Positions 1 through 8,778 of a stretch of DNA of 64,000 nucleotides are shown piece by piece (the stretch's first letter is position 1; every line of letters begins with the position of its first letter). Made by a program: the position numbers and the translations under genes. Origin of the DNA: Muribaculaceae bacterium (GTDB lineage Bacteria; Bacteroidota; Bacteroidia; Bacteroidales; Muribaculaceae). The notes beneath the pieces were generated by a model that was not told where the DNA came from, made no database searches, and was given only the letters and a program-made list of their open reading frames with translations. The stretch is taken from assembly GCA_017399915.1 (NCBI GenBank), contig JAFQAS010000014.1:62001-126000 (forward strand), read 5' to 3'.

Positions 1-2
1 TT

Positions 3-305
3 GTTAGATATTTTGGAGGTATAAAACTCGGCACTTCGGGGTTGATTGTTGCCTATCGTGAAGCCGCTCGCGAAGCTATAAATGCCGGAAACATTATTGA
101 ATGCCATGAGATGGCTTCAATATCATTCACTTTCCCCTATTTATCAATGAACGATGTGATGAGAGTCGTAAAAGATCCTCAAATAAAAATCTCAGATCAA
201 GTGTTTGACAACGCTTGTCAGATGACCGTTACTACTCGCCTTGACAATCGCGAGGCTCTTACAAATAGGCTTCTTGACATCGATGGAGTCACACTTAATG
301 AATAA
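3..305 (+). CDS. YigZ/IMPACT-family protein, 3' part only
   Basis: The reading frame is open from the left edge of the window, so the gene starts outside it and only the last 100 codons are visible. The first residues, RYFGGIKLGTSGL, match the signature of the YigZ/UPF0029 (IMPACT) family, in which RYFGG is followed by K-L-G-x-G-G-L and AY. The visible tail holds the end of the IMPACT fold and the small C-terminal ferredoxin-like domain (DUF1949 type). Function in the family is poorly defined; links to translation control have been proposed. A TTG at 42 is not the start, because the motif upstream of it is in frame. The next gene follows 32 bases later on the same strand. Confidence 0.75.
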   Translation, partial: VRYFGGIKLGTSGLIVAYREAAREAINAGNIIECHEMASISFTFPYLSMNDVMRVVKDPQIKISDQVFDNACQMTVTTRLDNREALTNRLLDIDGVTLNE

Positions 306-337
306 AACAGCATAATTAACTTAACATCATAACACCC

Positions 338-1660
338 ATGAAAAAAATCTTATCTCTTGTTATTGCATTGATTACATTATCAGCTTCAGCCGCTGATAAA
401 AGCGTTATAATTGATGGCAAAATTGAGAATTCAAAATTCTATCCCGGCACTGTTCATGAATACAAGGTATATATTCCTAAACAATATGACGGAACAAAAC
501 CGGCTTGCTTATACCTCGGACTTGATGGCATTCTCTATAATGCTACAGCTGTAATGGACACACTCATTGCCAATGGCGAAATGCCTGTCACTATCGGTGT
601 ATTTGTAAAGCCCGGACGTATCGCCAATGATAGCACGGTGCTTCGCTATAATCGCAGCAACGAGTTTGACCGTGTTGATGGCACATTTGCTCGCTTTATA
701 GAATCGGAGCTTCTTCCTGCCGCTCAAAGTCACACTCTTGCCGATGGGAGAACTATTAAAATATCAACCGACCCTAATGACCGTGCCATCTCGGGAGCAA
801 GTAGCAGTGGTATTGCTTCGTTCAATGCTACATTCTGTCGCCCCGACCTTTTCAGTCGCATTTACACTACATGTGGCACATTCGTGTCAATGCGTGGAGG
901 GCATGAATACCCTGCTCTTATAAGAAAATATGAGCCACGCCCTATGCGTGTATATATTCACGATGGCTCAAACGATGCTTGGAATCCGTTGTTTGGTCAT
1001 TGGTATGAACAAAACCTCCTTGTAGCTTCGGCTCTTGAATTTGCCGGTTATGAATATAAAGCAGTGTGGGACGATGGCAAACATAGCATCAAAAATGGCA
1101 CTCGCTTATTCCCCGATGCCATGCGCTATTTATGGAAAGATTATCCCTCTCCGGTAAAAGCCGGCAAAAGCCAAAACGATATGCTTAAAGCAATCCTTAT
1201 TGATGGCGAAAATTGGGTAAACTACGAAGGTAAATTCCCTAAAGAAGCAGGTAAAACGGCGACATCGCCCGACGGAAAAGTATTTACCGAAACCGAAAAA
1301 AATTCTGATTGGTTGGTATGTTATACTGTTGACGAAAAAGGGAAAAAATCAAATCGCCAACAATATTATTGGTTACACAACACTCTTCACCAATACTTCG
1401 ATATTATAGGCATGCTATATGCCACCGACGGCAATCTTTTCGTAGCCACTAAAATAGGGATACAAGTATGTGACCATAATGGTCGCGTGCGTGCAATTCT
1501 TCCATATCCCACAGCCGAAGATATCACTACATTTGCCTTTGACGGAAACAACCTTTTCATAAAAACCGCTTCGGGCAAAGCATTTATCCGTTGCATAAAT
1601 GCAACCGCCCATCCTGAAGGTGCGCCTAATATCACATATAAATCTCAAGGCGAAGGATAA
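338..1660 (+). CDS. Secreted alpha/beta-hydrolase esterase with gluconolactonase-like tail
   Basis: 440 residues with a clear Sec signal peptide (cleavage near ASA-AD, residue 19). Residues 30-270 form an IroE/Fes-like (esterase D, CE1-like) hydrolase: the elbow GASSSG gives the likely nucleophile Ser155, Asp209 or Asp213 lies in HDGSND, and His249 lies in DGKHS. Residues 350-425 (VATKIGIQVCDHNGRV) resemble one blade of an SMP-30/gluconolactonase propeller, too short to be a complete one. The export signal and fold suggest a periplasmic or outer-membrane esterase acting on acylated or feruloylated glycans, but the substrate cannot be read. The gene probably follows the YigZ-like gene in one transcript and ends at a hairpin pair. 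Confidence 0.8.
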   Translation: MKKILSLVIALITLSASAADKSVIIDGKIENSKFYPGTVHEYKVYIPKQYDGTKPACLYLGLDGILYNATAVMDTLIANGEMPVTIGVFVKPGRIANDSTVLRYNRSNEFDRVDGTFARFIESELLPAAQSHTLADGRTIKISTDPNDRAISGASSSGIASFNATFCRPDLFSRIYTTCGTFVSMRGGHEYPALIRKYEPRPMRVYIHDGSNDAWNPLFGHWYEQNLLVASALEFAGYEYKAVWDDGKHSIKNGTRLFPDAMRYLWKDYPSPVKAGKSQNDMLKAILIDGENWVNYEGKFPKEAGKTATSPDGKVFTETEKNSDWLVCYTVDEKGKKSNRQQYYWLHNTLHQYFDIIGMLYATDGNLFVATKIGIQVCDHNGRVRAILPYPTAEDITTFAFDGNNLFIKTASGKAFIRCINATAHPEGAPNITYKSQGEG

Positions 1661-1684
1661 TCACAGATTACACATAACACAAAA

Positions 1685-1719
1685 ATTGCTTTAATTTAGA
1701 GAGTATAAATTAAAGCAAT
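1685..1719 (+). terminator. Perfect 14-bp hairpin after the esterase
   Basis: ATTGCTTTAATTTA (1685-1698) pairs exactly with TAAATTAAAGCAAT (1706-1719) around a 7-base loop. It is AT-rich and has no T-run, so it may be an mRNA-end stabiliser rather than an intrinsic terminator. Confidence 0.5.
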
Positions 1720-1748
1720 AATATAGGAGTTGACCTAAATATGTAAAA

Positions 1749-1782
1749 TAAAAAGCATAGTCTTAATTGACTATGCTTTTTT
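1749..1782. terminator. Bidirectional terminator between convergent genes
   Basis: AAAAGCATAGTC (1751-1762) pairs with GACTATGCTTTT (1769-1780) around TTAATT, with a T-run on the plus strand and A residues before it that give T on the minus strand. It separates the esterase (plus) from the argD-proC-ssb operon (minus). Confidence 0.75.
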
Positions 1783-1939
1783 ATGATGCGAATAAACTTC
1801 TTTTTCGGCATAACACCTCGTTTATTACTTGGTGTATAATTCTATGAATTCTTATCTCTTGTAATGCTTTTGCCACCCCATCAAGTGTTGTTTTAAATTT
1901 CTTATCACCATACAATCCAATGGCATATATTTCCCCGTT
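1781..1939 (-). pseudogene. Possible gene remnant downstream of ssb
   Basis: On the minus strand an open frame of about 52 codons lies between the ssb stop and the terminator. It reads like protein (it contains YGDKKFKTTLDGVAKALQ) and stops directly at the terminator stem. It has no ATG and is preceded by an in-frame TAA; it is in the same frame as ssb, two stops after it. It may be the 3' remnant of a decayed gene or the tail of a small gene with an unseen start. I do not recognise the family, and a chance open frame cannot be excluded. Confidence 0.25.
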
Positions 1940-1954
1940 TTATATTGGTTGTTT

Positions 1955-2308
1955 CTATCCTTGTGGCGTTTGTGTCGTTGGGCGAGAAAGGATATCAAAC
2001 TGCTCTACTATAATCTCAGTCACATAGTGTTTGATTGTATTGCGATCTTCCCATATACGAGTGCGTAGTTTCCCTTCAATATAAAGTTTTGCACCTTTTC
2101 GAATATATCTTTCTGCAGTTTCGGCAGCTTTATCCCACATAACAATATTATGCCACTCCGTGCGCTCGGGTACTTGTGCACCCGATGCTGTTGTATAACC
2201 TCTTTCGGTTGTTGCTAATGAGAAGGTTGCGACTGCACGAGTATCAACATAACGGATTTCGGGATCTTTCCCTACATTTCCCACTAATATTACTTTGTTT
2301 ACTGACAT
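1955..2308 (-). CDS. ssb: Single-stranded DNA-binding protein, short form
   Basis: 117 residues forming one OB fold. MSVNKVILVGNVGKDPEIRY at the start and the EWHNIVMWDKAAETAERYIRK segment are typical of bacterial SSB. It binds single-stranded DNA as a tetramer in replication and repair. The protein ends in TTQTPQG just after the OB fold and lacks the disordered linker and the acidic DDDIPF-type tip that recruits partner enzymes, so it resembles the short accessory SSBs found in some Bacteroidales. It starts 27 bases after proC and is probably the last gene of that operon. Confidence 0.92.
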   Translation of the reverse strand: MSVNKVILVGNVGKDPEIRYVDTRAVATFSLATTERGYTTASGAQVPERTEWHNIVMWDKAAETAERYIRKGAKLYIEGKLRTRIWEDRNTIKHYVTEIIVEQFDILSRPTTQTPQG

Positions 2309-2335
2309 GTGTTTATTATTTGTTATGAACTAGTA

Positions 2336-3115
2336 TTATTTGCTTGCCTTTAATCCTTCAATAACAGCATTTGTAAATCCGTGAGCCTCCATTGCATTTA
2401 GACCTTTGATTGTGATGCCCCCGGGAGTTGTGACTTTATCAATTTCCACTTCAGGATTATTTCCTGTTGCTTCGAGCAACTCGACCGCTCCACGAAGGGT
2501 TTGTAATACATATTGTTTTGCGTCATTGGGATAAATACCAAGTTCTACCCCACCTTCGGTTGCAGCACGAACATATCGCATAGCAAAGGCGATACCGCAT
2601 GAGCAAAGGGAAGTGGCTGCGCCCATCAATCGCTCTTCAATCACGGCAGCTTTACCAAGCGCATTGAAAATAGCTTCCACTTCGGCAACCTGCTGAGCCG
2701 ATGCATTGGCATTATGGCTCACAAAAGTCATGCTTTGATGGATTGAGATAGCCGTATTTGGAATAGCTCGGAACACTACTGCGCCTTCATTTCCAAGCCA
2801 TGAGATCAATGTTGCAATATCTACCCCGGCAGCGATTGATAAGATGATTTGATGCGAAAGGTCAAGTTGTGGCAACACTCCTTTTATTACCGGTTCCACA
2901 AGCCAAGGCTTCACTGCTAACAATACGACATCGGCATCGGCTACAATAGCCGAGCTATCGGTAGAGATTTCCACACTTGCACATTCGCGTTTCAACTCAT
3001 CGAGCTTGTCTTGTGCGAGATCGGCAACGGCAATTTTTATATCTATATCACTATGAGCAAGACCGCGAGCAATAGCTCCGCCCATATTTCCTGCTCCAAT
3101 AATAGCTATCTTCAT
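2336..3115 (-). CDS. proC: Pyrroline-5-carboxylate reductase
   Basis: 259 residues. The N-terminal Rossmann motif GAGNMGGAIARG binds NAD(P)H, and the C-terminal helical domain carries the family signature (TTPGGITIKGLNAMEAHGF). It reduces 1-pyrroline-5-carboxylate to L-proline in the cytoplasm, the last step of proline synthesis. The length is normal. It starts 12 bases after the argD stop. Grouping with an ornithine-type aminotransferase makes an arginine/proline operon. Confidence 0.93.
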   Translation of the reverse strand: MKIAIIGAGNMGGAIARGLAHSDIDIKIAVADLAQDKLDELKRECASVEISTDSSAIVADADVVLLAVKPWLVEPVIKGVLPQLDLSHQIILSIAAGVDIATLISWLGNEGAVVFRAIPNTAISIHQSMTFVSHNANASAQQVAEVEAIFNALGKAAVIEERLMGAATSLCSCGIAFAMRYVRAATEGGVELGIYPNDAKQYVLQTLRGAVELLEATGNNPEVEIDKVTTPGGITIKGLNAMEAHGFTNAVIEGLKASK

Positions 3116-3127
3116 CTTATACTACTT

Positions 3128-4261
3128 TTAAGCTTGCTTTGCAAGCGCATTTTTAAATCGGTTGATAAAATCTTGTGCTTGTTCGATAGTCAACACAAGA
3201 GGCGGCAATAGGCGTATCATGTGAGTACCGGTTGCTCCGGTAAACACTTTTTCCTCTTTGATTAGTCGGGTGCGGAGTTCTTTCACCGGATAATCAAATT
3301 CCATTCCTATCATCAACCCACGACCACGCACCTCTTTGATGCCTGGGATCTGTTTCAACTCGGTCATCAAATATTCGCCTACCTTGCGAGCGTTTTCAAC
3401 AAGATTTTCTTGTTCGAAAATTTCAAGCACTGCAATAGCGGCTGCACATGCGAGGTGATTTCCTCCGAATGTTGTACCTAATTGACCATATATAGGAGTG
3501 AATTTAGGACTAATCAACACGCCGCCCATTGGGAATCCGTTAGCAATACCTTTTGCCACTGTGATAATATCGGGACGTACTCCGGTGTATTGGTGAGCGA
3601 AGAATTTACCTGAACGGCCATAACCCGATTGTATTTCGTCGGCGATTAGCACCACATCGTGCTTGTCACATTCCTCACGCAATGCTTGCATAAAATCAGC
3701 GTCGGGAATGCGTATGCCACCTACTCCTTGAATACCTTCGATAATAACCGCGCTCACATCACCTTTTTCTAATTCGGCTTTTACGGCTTCAATATCATTT
3801 AGAGGCACAAATGTGATATGACCATTAGCATTGATTGGCGCAATGATTTTAGGGTTATCGGTTGCCTCAACTGCAAGCGATGTGCGACCATGGAACGCTT
3901 TCCCAAAAGCAACAACGCGTTTTTTGCCATTATAAAATGAGGCGAGTTTCAACGCATTTTCATTTGCTTCGGCACCTGAGTTGATAAGGAATAATTGATA
4001 ATCATCATAACCCGAAATCCTGCCAAGTTTGTCGGCTAATTTTTGTTGTAATGAATTAATTACCGAATTAGAATAAAACACAAGTTTTGAAGCTTGCTCA
4101 TTAATTGCTTTCAAATAATGAGGGTGAGAATGTCCCACCGATATAACGGCATGACCACCATATAGGTCAAGATATTTTGTACCTTCAGCATCGTAGGTAT
4201 TACAACCTTCGCCTCTGACTATTTCAATGTCAAATAATGGATATACATCAAATAATTTCAT
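3128..4261 (-). CDS. argD: Acetylornithine-type aminotransferase (class III PLP)
   Basis: 377 residues, full length for the family. It is a class III PLP aminotransferase: the cofactor-facing SGAEANENALK, the D-E-I-Q-S-G-Y segment, and the Schiff-base lysine in VAKGIANGFPMGG are all present. It transfers an amino group between glutamate and N-acyl-glutamate semialdehyde in arginine synthesis. Some Bacteroidetes use succinylated rather than acetylated intermediates, so the acyl group is uncertain. It is the first gene of argD-proC-ssb and has a good upstream promoter. Confidence 0.9.
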   Translation of the reverse strand: MKLFDVYPLFDIEIVRGEGCNTYDAEGTKYLDLYGGHAVISVGHSHPHYLKAINEQASKLVFYSNSVINSLQQKLADKLGRISGYDDYQLFLINSGAEANENALKLASFYNGKKRVVAFGKAFHGRTSLAVEATDNPKIIAPINANGHITFVPLNDIEAVKAELEKGDVSAVIIEGIQGVGGIRIPDADFMQALREECDKHDVVLIADEIQSGYGRSGKFFAHQYTGVRPDIITVAKGIANGFPMGGVLISPKFTPIYGQLGTTFGGNHLACAAAIAVLEIFEQENLVENARKVGEYLMTELKQIPGIKEVRGRGLMIGMEFDYPVKELRTRLIKEEKVFTGATGTHMIRLLPPLVLTIEQAQDFINRFKNALAKQA

Positions 4262-4290
4262 CGCGATTGAATCTAAATTAAATAATTACG

Positions 4291-4321
4291 CAAAATTACA
4301 CATATTATTTGAATACTCAAA
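4291..4321 (-). promoter_or_regulatory. Bacteroidetes-type promoter of argD
   Basis: On the minus strand TTTG (4318-4321) is followed after exactly 19 bases by TAATTTTG (4291-4298). This matches the Bacteroidetes -33/-7 pattern and lies 30 bases before the argD start. Confidence 0.65.
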
Positions 4322-4420
4322 TAATAAACCGTCACATAGTTACTAAGTATTTATAACAAAAAATGTGATTCTATTGCAAATTTAATAAATAAATTAATTA
4401 TTTATGTTTATTCTTTTATA

Positions 4421-4428
4421 TATCTTTG
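4421..4428 (+). promoter_or_regulatory. -7 element of the SPFH gene
   Basis: TATCTTTG matches TAnnTTTG and lies 28 bases before the start codon at 4457. No convincing TTTG at -33; the upstream DNA is very AT-rich. Confidence 0.5.
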
Positions 4429-4456
4429 TATCATAATAACCAAAAATTACATTATT

Positions 4457-5401
4457 ATGACTTCTCAAAAAAATGAAACTCCTTATAGTGGGTTTAAAAT
4501 GAACGGATTCGTTGCTTTAATCCTTTGTCTTTTGCTAATGGCCGGGTCAATCTACACCATTGTTGTTGGTGGCATGGATGAATGTGGATTACTTATAGGT
4601 GGAGGCATTGCGCTCTTCATTATTAGTTTTATAGCATTAATCGGGCTATTTACTCTTGAGCCAAACGAAGCTGCCGTGATGATTTTCTTCGGAAAATATA
4701 AAGGCACATTCAACCAACATGGGTTCTATTGGGTTAATCCATTTATGTCGCGCAAACGATTGACAATGCGTGCACGCAACCTCGATGCCGAACCAATTAA
4801 GGTTAATGACAAGGAAGGTAATCCTATCCTCATAGGTATGGTTATAGTGTGGAAATTGAATGACACATATAAAGCCATGTTTGAAATCGACGCTCAAAGC
4901 ATTGCAAATGGTGCAACCGGAGCAAATGCCACTACTCGCATGAATGCATTTGAAAAATATGTGCGCATTCAAGGTGATGCTGCTCTTCGCGAAGTTGCCG
5001 GACTATATGCCTATGATGACAATAAAGACACCTCTGACGATGATAATGAATTGACACTCCGCTCGGGTGGTGCTGAGATAAATGAAATTCTTGTAGAAAA
5101 ACTTAATGAACGCTTGGCATTTGCCGGCATTGAAGTACAAGAAGCCCGCATCAACTATCTCACATATGCGCCCGAAATTGCTGCGGTGATGCTTCGCCGT
5201 CAACAAGCTACTGCCGTAATTGCCGCTCGTGAAAAGATTGTAGAAGGAGCCGTATCGATGGTAAAACTTGCCCTTGACAAACTTGGCACCGAAGGAATTG
5301 AATTAAGCGAAGAAAAACGCGCCTCAATGGTAAGTAATCTCCTCGTTGTTCTCTGCGCCGACGAATCGGCTCAACCTATAGTGAACACCGGTGACAAATA
5401 A
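4457..5401 (+). CDS. SPFH/band-7 (stomatin-prohibitin) membrane protein
   Basis: 314 residues. Two hydrophobic segments (about 14-36 and 43-67) anchor the N-terminus. An SPFH domain follows, with the typical entry LEPNEAAVMIFFGKYKGT and GFYWVNPF, then a helical tail (RRQQATAVIAAREKIVEGA). Such proteins form oligomeric membrane scaffolds; some regulate proteases. No NfeD or protease gene is adjacent, so the role is open. The gene stands alone, with its own -7 element and a strong terminator. Confidence 0.85.
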   Translation: MTSQKNETPYSGFKMNGFVALILCLLLMAGSIYTIVVGGMDECGLLIGGGIALFIISFIALIGLFTLEPNEAAVMIFFGKYKGTFNQHGFYWVNPFMSRKRLTMRARNLDAEPIKVNDKEGNPILIGMVIVWKLNDTYKAMFEIDAQSIANGATGANATTRMNAFEKYVRIQGDAALREVAGLYAYDDNKDTSDDDNELTLRSGGAEINEILVEKLNERLAFAGIEVQEARINYLTYAPEIAAVMLRRQQATAVIAAREKIVEGAVSMVKLALDKLGTEGIELSEEKRASMVSNLLVVLCADESAQPIVNTGDK

Positions 5402-5420
5402 TCGCATTACATATAAGCAA

Positions 5421-5452
5421 AAAGGTAGCGGCAAATGTCGCTACCTTTTTTT
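5421..5452 (+). terminator. Terminator after the SPFH gene
   Basis: AAAGGTAGCG (5421-5430) pairs with CGCTACCTTT (5439-5448), followed by a T-run. It lies 20 bases after the stop codon. Confidence 0.85.
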
Positions 5453-5468
5453 GTTGTATTCCATTTAT

Positions 5469-5831
5469 TTACCTCACATATCCTAGCGCATTATAGGCTT
5501 TCATGAGATAGGACTGTGCACGATCGCGTGCATCACGGGCTTTGCTACGATAGGAGTTGGCCTTATCAATAGCATTATTGGCCTTGCGTTGATAAGACTG
5601 TGCCGAAGAATAATTTTTGCGATTAGTATAGTACTCCGCTTCACGCAAATAGCGTTTTGCCTCTTTGTCGTAATACTCCGCATTTTTCTCGTGACTTTGA
5701 GCCTGCTTGATATAGTATTCGGCATCACTTTGATATGATTGCGCTTGACGCAAATAATAGTCATTATCGGCCATTGCAACCATCACTAAACTCATAAATA
5801 ATAGAGTTAAAAAACATCGTTTTGTCTTCAT
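5469..5831 (-). CDS. Small exported protein of alpha-helical heptad repeats
   Basis: 120 residues with a signal peptide (cleavage near AMA-DN). The mature part is a run of 7-residue units with the pattern A-x-x-Y-x-x-x, such as AQSYQSD, AEYYIKQ, AEYYDKE and AEYYTNR, rich in Ala, Tyr, Lys and Glu. It should form one long amphipathic helix or coiled coil in the periplasm or outside the cell. I recognise no family function. It stands between the convergent SPFH terminator and serB; no promoter element is obvious, so it may be read through from serB (57 bases upstream). Confidence 0.7.
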   Translation of the reverse strand: MKTKRCFLTLLFMSLVMVAMADNDYYLRQAQSYQSDAEYYIKQAQSHEKNAEYYDKEAKRYLREAEYYTNRKNYSSAQSYQRKANNAIDKANSYRSKARDARDRAQSYLMKAYNALGYVR

Positions 5832-5888
5832 AATATTATATTTAGTTATAAATAAAAGCTACATATCGCACCTATAATGGCACTATAT

Positions 5889-7112
5889 TTATGAGATAAA
5901 GGAATCTTTAAATCCGAGGAAATAAAGAATTCCGTCGAGTCCGATTGTCGAGAGAGATTGCTCGGCTGTTTCTTTCACCTTTGGTTTGGCATGGAATGCA
6001 ATGCCAAGGCCGGCAGTAGCAAGCATTGGAAGGTCGTTTGCGCCATCTCCCACGGCTATTGTTTGGGCGATATTCACGTTCTCCACTTGTGCAATCAATC
6101 GCAATAGTTCGGCCTTACGTTTGCCATCGACAATGTCGCCCACATAGCGACCTGTGAGTTTACCCTCAACGATTTCAAGTTCGTTGGCATATACATAGTC
6201 AAAGCCAAAGCGTTGTTTCAAGTAGTTACCAAAATAAGTAAAACCACCCGAAAGGATTGCTGTCTTATAACCTACACGTTTCAACACCTCAATCAATCGG
6301 TCGAGGCCTTCGGTTATAGGAAGATTTTCGGCAATATCCTTCATCACACTCACATCAAGGCCTTTGAGCAACGCCACGCGCTCGGTAAACGACTCACAGA
6401 AGTCAATTTCGCCTCGCATAGCACGTTCAGTGATTTCTTTTACCTTATCGCCCACTCCGGCACGAATAGCGAGTTCGTCAATCACCTCGGTTTCGATAAG
6501 AGTAGAATCCATATCGAAACAAATCAAGCGACGTGAGCGACGATACATTGTATCTTCTTGTAATGAGATATCCACGCCTTCATTGGCCGACATCTCCATA
6601 AATTGCGACTGCATTTCAGCACGGTCGCGAGGAGTGCCACGCACCGAAAATTCCACACAAGCCTTTGACAACGGATTTTCTTTTTCCTCTAAAGGCATGC
6701 GACCTGTCAAACGGCGAATGCTATCGATATTAAGATTTTGGCGAGAAATCACCTCCGACACCAAAGCAATGTGACGCGAAGTCAATTCACGACCGAGAGT
6801 AGTGATAATCCAACGTTGTTTCCCTTGACGCCCTACCCAATCGGTATATTCCTCTACCGAAATGGGAGTGAAATGAATTTGGAAATTCATCTCCGAAGCT
6901 TTAAACAACAACTCCTTCATGATGTCGCCCGACACCGAGCTATCGGTCTTAAACAAAATCCCCAACGAGAGATAATGATGAATATCGGCCTGCCCAATAT
7001 CTAATATATCGGCATTATATTTAGCAAGAATACTTGTCAACGCAGTAGTCACCCCGGGACGGTCATACCCCGAGATATTTACCATTATAAGTTCAAGATT
7101 GTTGGCTTTCAT
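5889..7112 (-). CDS. serB: Phosphoserine phosphatase with two N-terminal ACT domains
   Basis: 407 residues. Two ACT-type regulatory domains occupy about residues 5-85 and 98-185. The HAD phosphatase core follows: DMDST (Asp200 nucleophile, Asp202 acid/base), the ILSGGF serine motif, a conserved Lys, and GDGANDLPML for Mg binding. It hydrolyses phosphoserine to serine in the cytoplasm, the last step of serine synthesis. ACT domains usually sense an amino acid, so feedback by serine is likely (family knowledge). The length and layout match the long SerB form. Confidence 0.92.
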   Translation of the reverse strand: MKANNLELIMVNISGYDRPGVTTALTSILAKYNADILDIGQADIHHYLSLGILFKTDSSVSGDIMKELLFKASEMNFQIHFTPISVEEYTDWVGRQGKQRWIITTLGRELTSRHIALVSEVISRQNLNIDSIRRLTGRMPLEEKENPLSKACVEFSVRGTPRDRAEMQSQFMEMSANEGVDISLQEDTMYRRSRRLICFDMDSTLIETEVIDELAIRAGVGDKVKEITERAMRGEIDFCESFTERVALLKGLDVSVMKDIAENLPITEGLDRLIEVLKRVGYKTAILSGGFTYFGNYLKQRFGFDYVYANELEIVEGKLTGRYVGDIVDGKRKAELLRLIAQVENVNIAQTIAVGDGANDLPMLATAGLGIAFHAKPKVKETAEQSLSTIGLDGILYFLGFKDSFIS

Positions 7113-7132
7113 ATCAATATGTATTTATTTCT

Positions 7133-7163
7133 CAAATTTACAAATAAATTATCAATTGACAAG
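7133..7163 (-). promoter_or_regulatory. Promoter of serB
   Basis: On the minus strand CTTG (7160-7163), then 19 bases, then TAAATTTG (7133-7140), 20 bases before the serB ATG. Confidence 0.55.
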
Positions 7164-7187
7164 CAGAGAATCTCAAAATTAAAAATA

Positions 7188-7418
7188 TTACATAATCAGA
7201 TACACCAAACCTCCTTCTCGAGCAAACACATTTTCATTTCTACGCACTATAGCATATACTTGTTTATCACTCACAGGCTTACCATCATTTCTTAAATATA
7301 ACATATCCTCGTTTATCACCCGTGCAATATCGATAGTAGTCATTCCTCGTCCGGAAGTTGCTAATACATACACTATCGCCTGTTCAAGTCGCATTATTAT
7401 CCTATTCATTAGTTTCAT
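7188..7418 (-). CDS. Small winged-helix (HARE-HTH-like) protein
   Basis: 76 residues at most. The pattern (AIVYVLATSGRGMTTIDIARVI, then KQVYAIVRRNENVFAREGGLVYLI) resembles the HARE-HTH winged-helix domain, found fused to restriction enzymes, RNA polymerase delta and chromatin factors, where it is thought to bind DNA or modified DNA. The ATG at 7418 overlaps the VWA gene by 17 bases; a later ATG at 7394 would remove the overlap and still keep the whole domain. It is the third gene of the AAA+/VWA operon and may be its targeting subunit (inference). The domain call rests on motif reading only. Confidence 0.6.
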   Translation of the reverse strand: MKLMNRIIMRLEQAIVYVLATSGRGMTTIDIARVINEDMLYLRNDGKPVSDKQVYAIVRRNENVFAREGGLVYLIM

Positions 7419-8778
7419 TTTCTTCTAAACACTTACCATCTTCATATATATAACGCTGATAACAGCGTTTTAAATATTGAGTTCCCAACCAATCCATATA
7501 AAAATCTTCACATATGGAGGAGCTTCGTCCGCCCACGTTAAGAGAAAACAGCCTCATCCCATTTCTTTTAGCTTCATCAAGGGAATCTTCCACTTTAGCA
7601 GAAAGACCTCCCCAAAAATAATCTGAAATAACTAATAAATCTGCTCCACTAAGTTTATTCCTCAAATGCTCATATCTTCGTCCTTTCAATAAAGAACAAA
7701 ATATAAATCGAAATAATAAATTCTCATCATTTCCGCCATGATACGAATGTGCAATAAATCTCAAAAACGATTTTAGTTGTCGTTGCAAGTTGGTCAGAAT
7801 AAAATAAGATAGAGTGTCGGAATAATTTATCACACACAATGTACGGTGGGTGCGTTGAGCTACTATTGCCACTGCCAAAGCCAATCTCTTTGCCATATCA
7901 GCAGGTTCTCCATCCATTGAGCTACTCGTGTCGACACATAAAATTATCGGACCTTTTTTTTCTTTTCCCTTAGACATCGTTGATGCCGATGCAAATACTT
8001 GTAACCGTTTTTCCACATATCGTCGATAAAAGACACTCTCTGTCACATGATTTCCAAGTAAAGCCGTTTCTGTCGGCAACATTGCGTTCAAATCATCACC
8101 AATCGTCACGCCACTTATATCACTATGTGATGAGCGACTAAACTGAGGTTTTGAGGATGTTGTTAGTATCGACTCCCCCGATCGGCCTAGCATTAGTGCC
8201 AAATCAACGATTGACTTATCTATTGATTTGAGATATTCTATCTCGGTTTTATCCTCTTCACCTTTTCCTTTTCCATGAGCAAACGCACTCAACTCCGCGG
8301 GCAATTGTAGATTTGCAACGTTTATCCGTGTCGCATCATCTACCGATGTGCTATCTTTTGCAAATTTGTCTATAAAGGGATCTCCTTCTGATTCTTCAAC
8401 TTCGTCATATTCATCATCATATATCTCGCTATATTGTTTCTTTGTTTTTTCTACATTTTCTTCGTCTTCAAATATCAGTTCTTTTCCAAAATGAGATAGA
8501 AACCATTCGACCACAAATATCTCTATTTTTTCATTCAATACAATCTCGTCATTTTTATCACCATCAGTCAAAGAATCAACGAATTTAGTTATTCTCTTTG
8601 ACGCATAACTTATCCACTGACGACGAAAATCTAAAACTCCATAAAATCGTTCATCATTAAGTATTCTATCTAAAACCTTATATATTTTAGCCCTACTTCT
8701 ATTATGAAATTCCGTTCTATTGCCTAATAATCGAGATTTCAGGCATCGTTGCAAATATTTCAGATGAGCATCTTTCAT
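7402..8778 (-). CDS. VWA-domain protein, ViaA-like
   Basis: 458 residues. The C-terminal VWA domain opens with the MIDAS motif in GPIILCVDTSSSMDG (Asp283, DxSxS), the same wording as E. coli ViaA. The N-terminal 250 residues are helical and charged, with an acidic stretch (about 103-132). VWA proteins of this type act with a MoxR AAA+ ATPase as a metal-dependent adaptor that remodels a target complex. Its start overlaps the ATPase stop by one base (TAATG), indicating translational coupling. Confidence 0.82.
   Translation of the reverse strand: MKDAHLKYLQRCLKSRLLGNRTEFHNRSRAKIYKVLDRILNDERFYGVLDFRRQWISYASKRITKFVDSLTDGDKNDEIVLNEKIEIFVVEWFLSHFGKELIFEDEENVEKTKKQYSEIYDDEYDEVEESEGDPFIDKFAKDSTSVDDATRINVANLQLPAELSAFAHGKGKGEEDKTEIEYLKSIDKSIVDLALMLGRSGESILTTSSKPQFSRSSHSDISGVTIGDDLNAMLPTETALLGNHVTESVFYRRYVEKRLQVFASASTMSKGKEKKGPIILCVDTSSSMDGEPADMAKRLALAVAIVAQRTHRTLCVINYSDTLSYFILTNLQRQLKSFLRFIAHSYHGGNDENLLFRFIFCSLLKGRRYEHLRNKLSGADLLVISDYFWGGLSAKVEDSLDEAKRNGMRLFSLNVGGRSSSICEDFYMDWLGTQYLKRCYQRYIYEDGKCLEENETNE

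Noticed and set aside
6364..6774. Plus-strand frame opposite serB
   Set aside because: It is antisense to conserved HAD and ACT motifs, with no promoter or family likeness.
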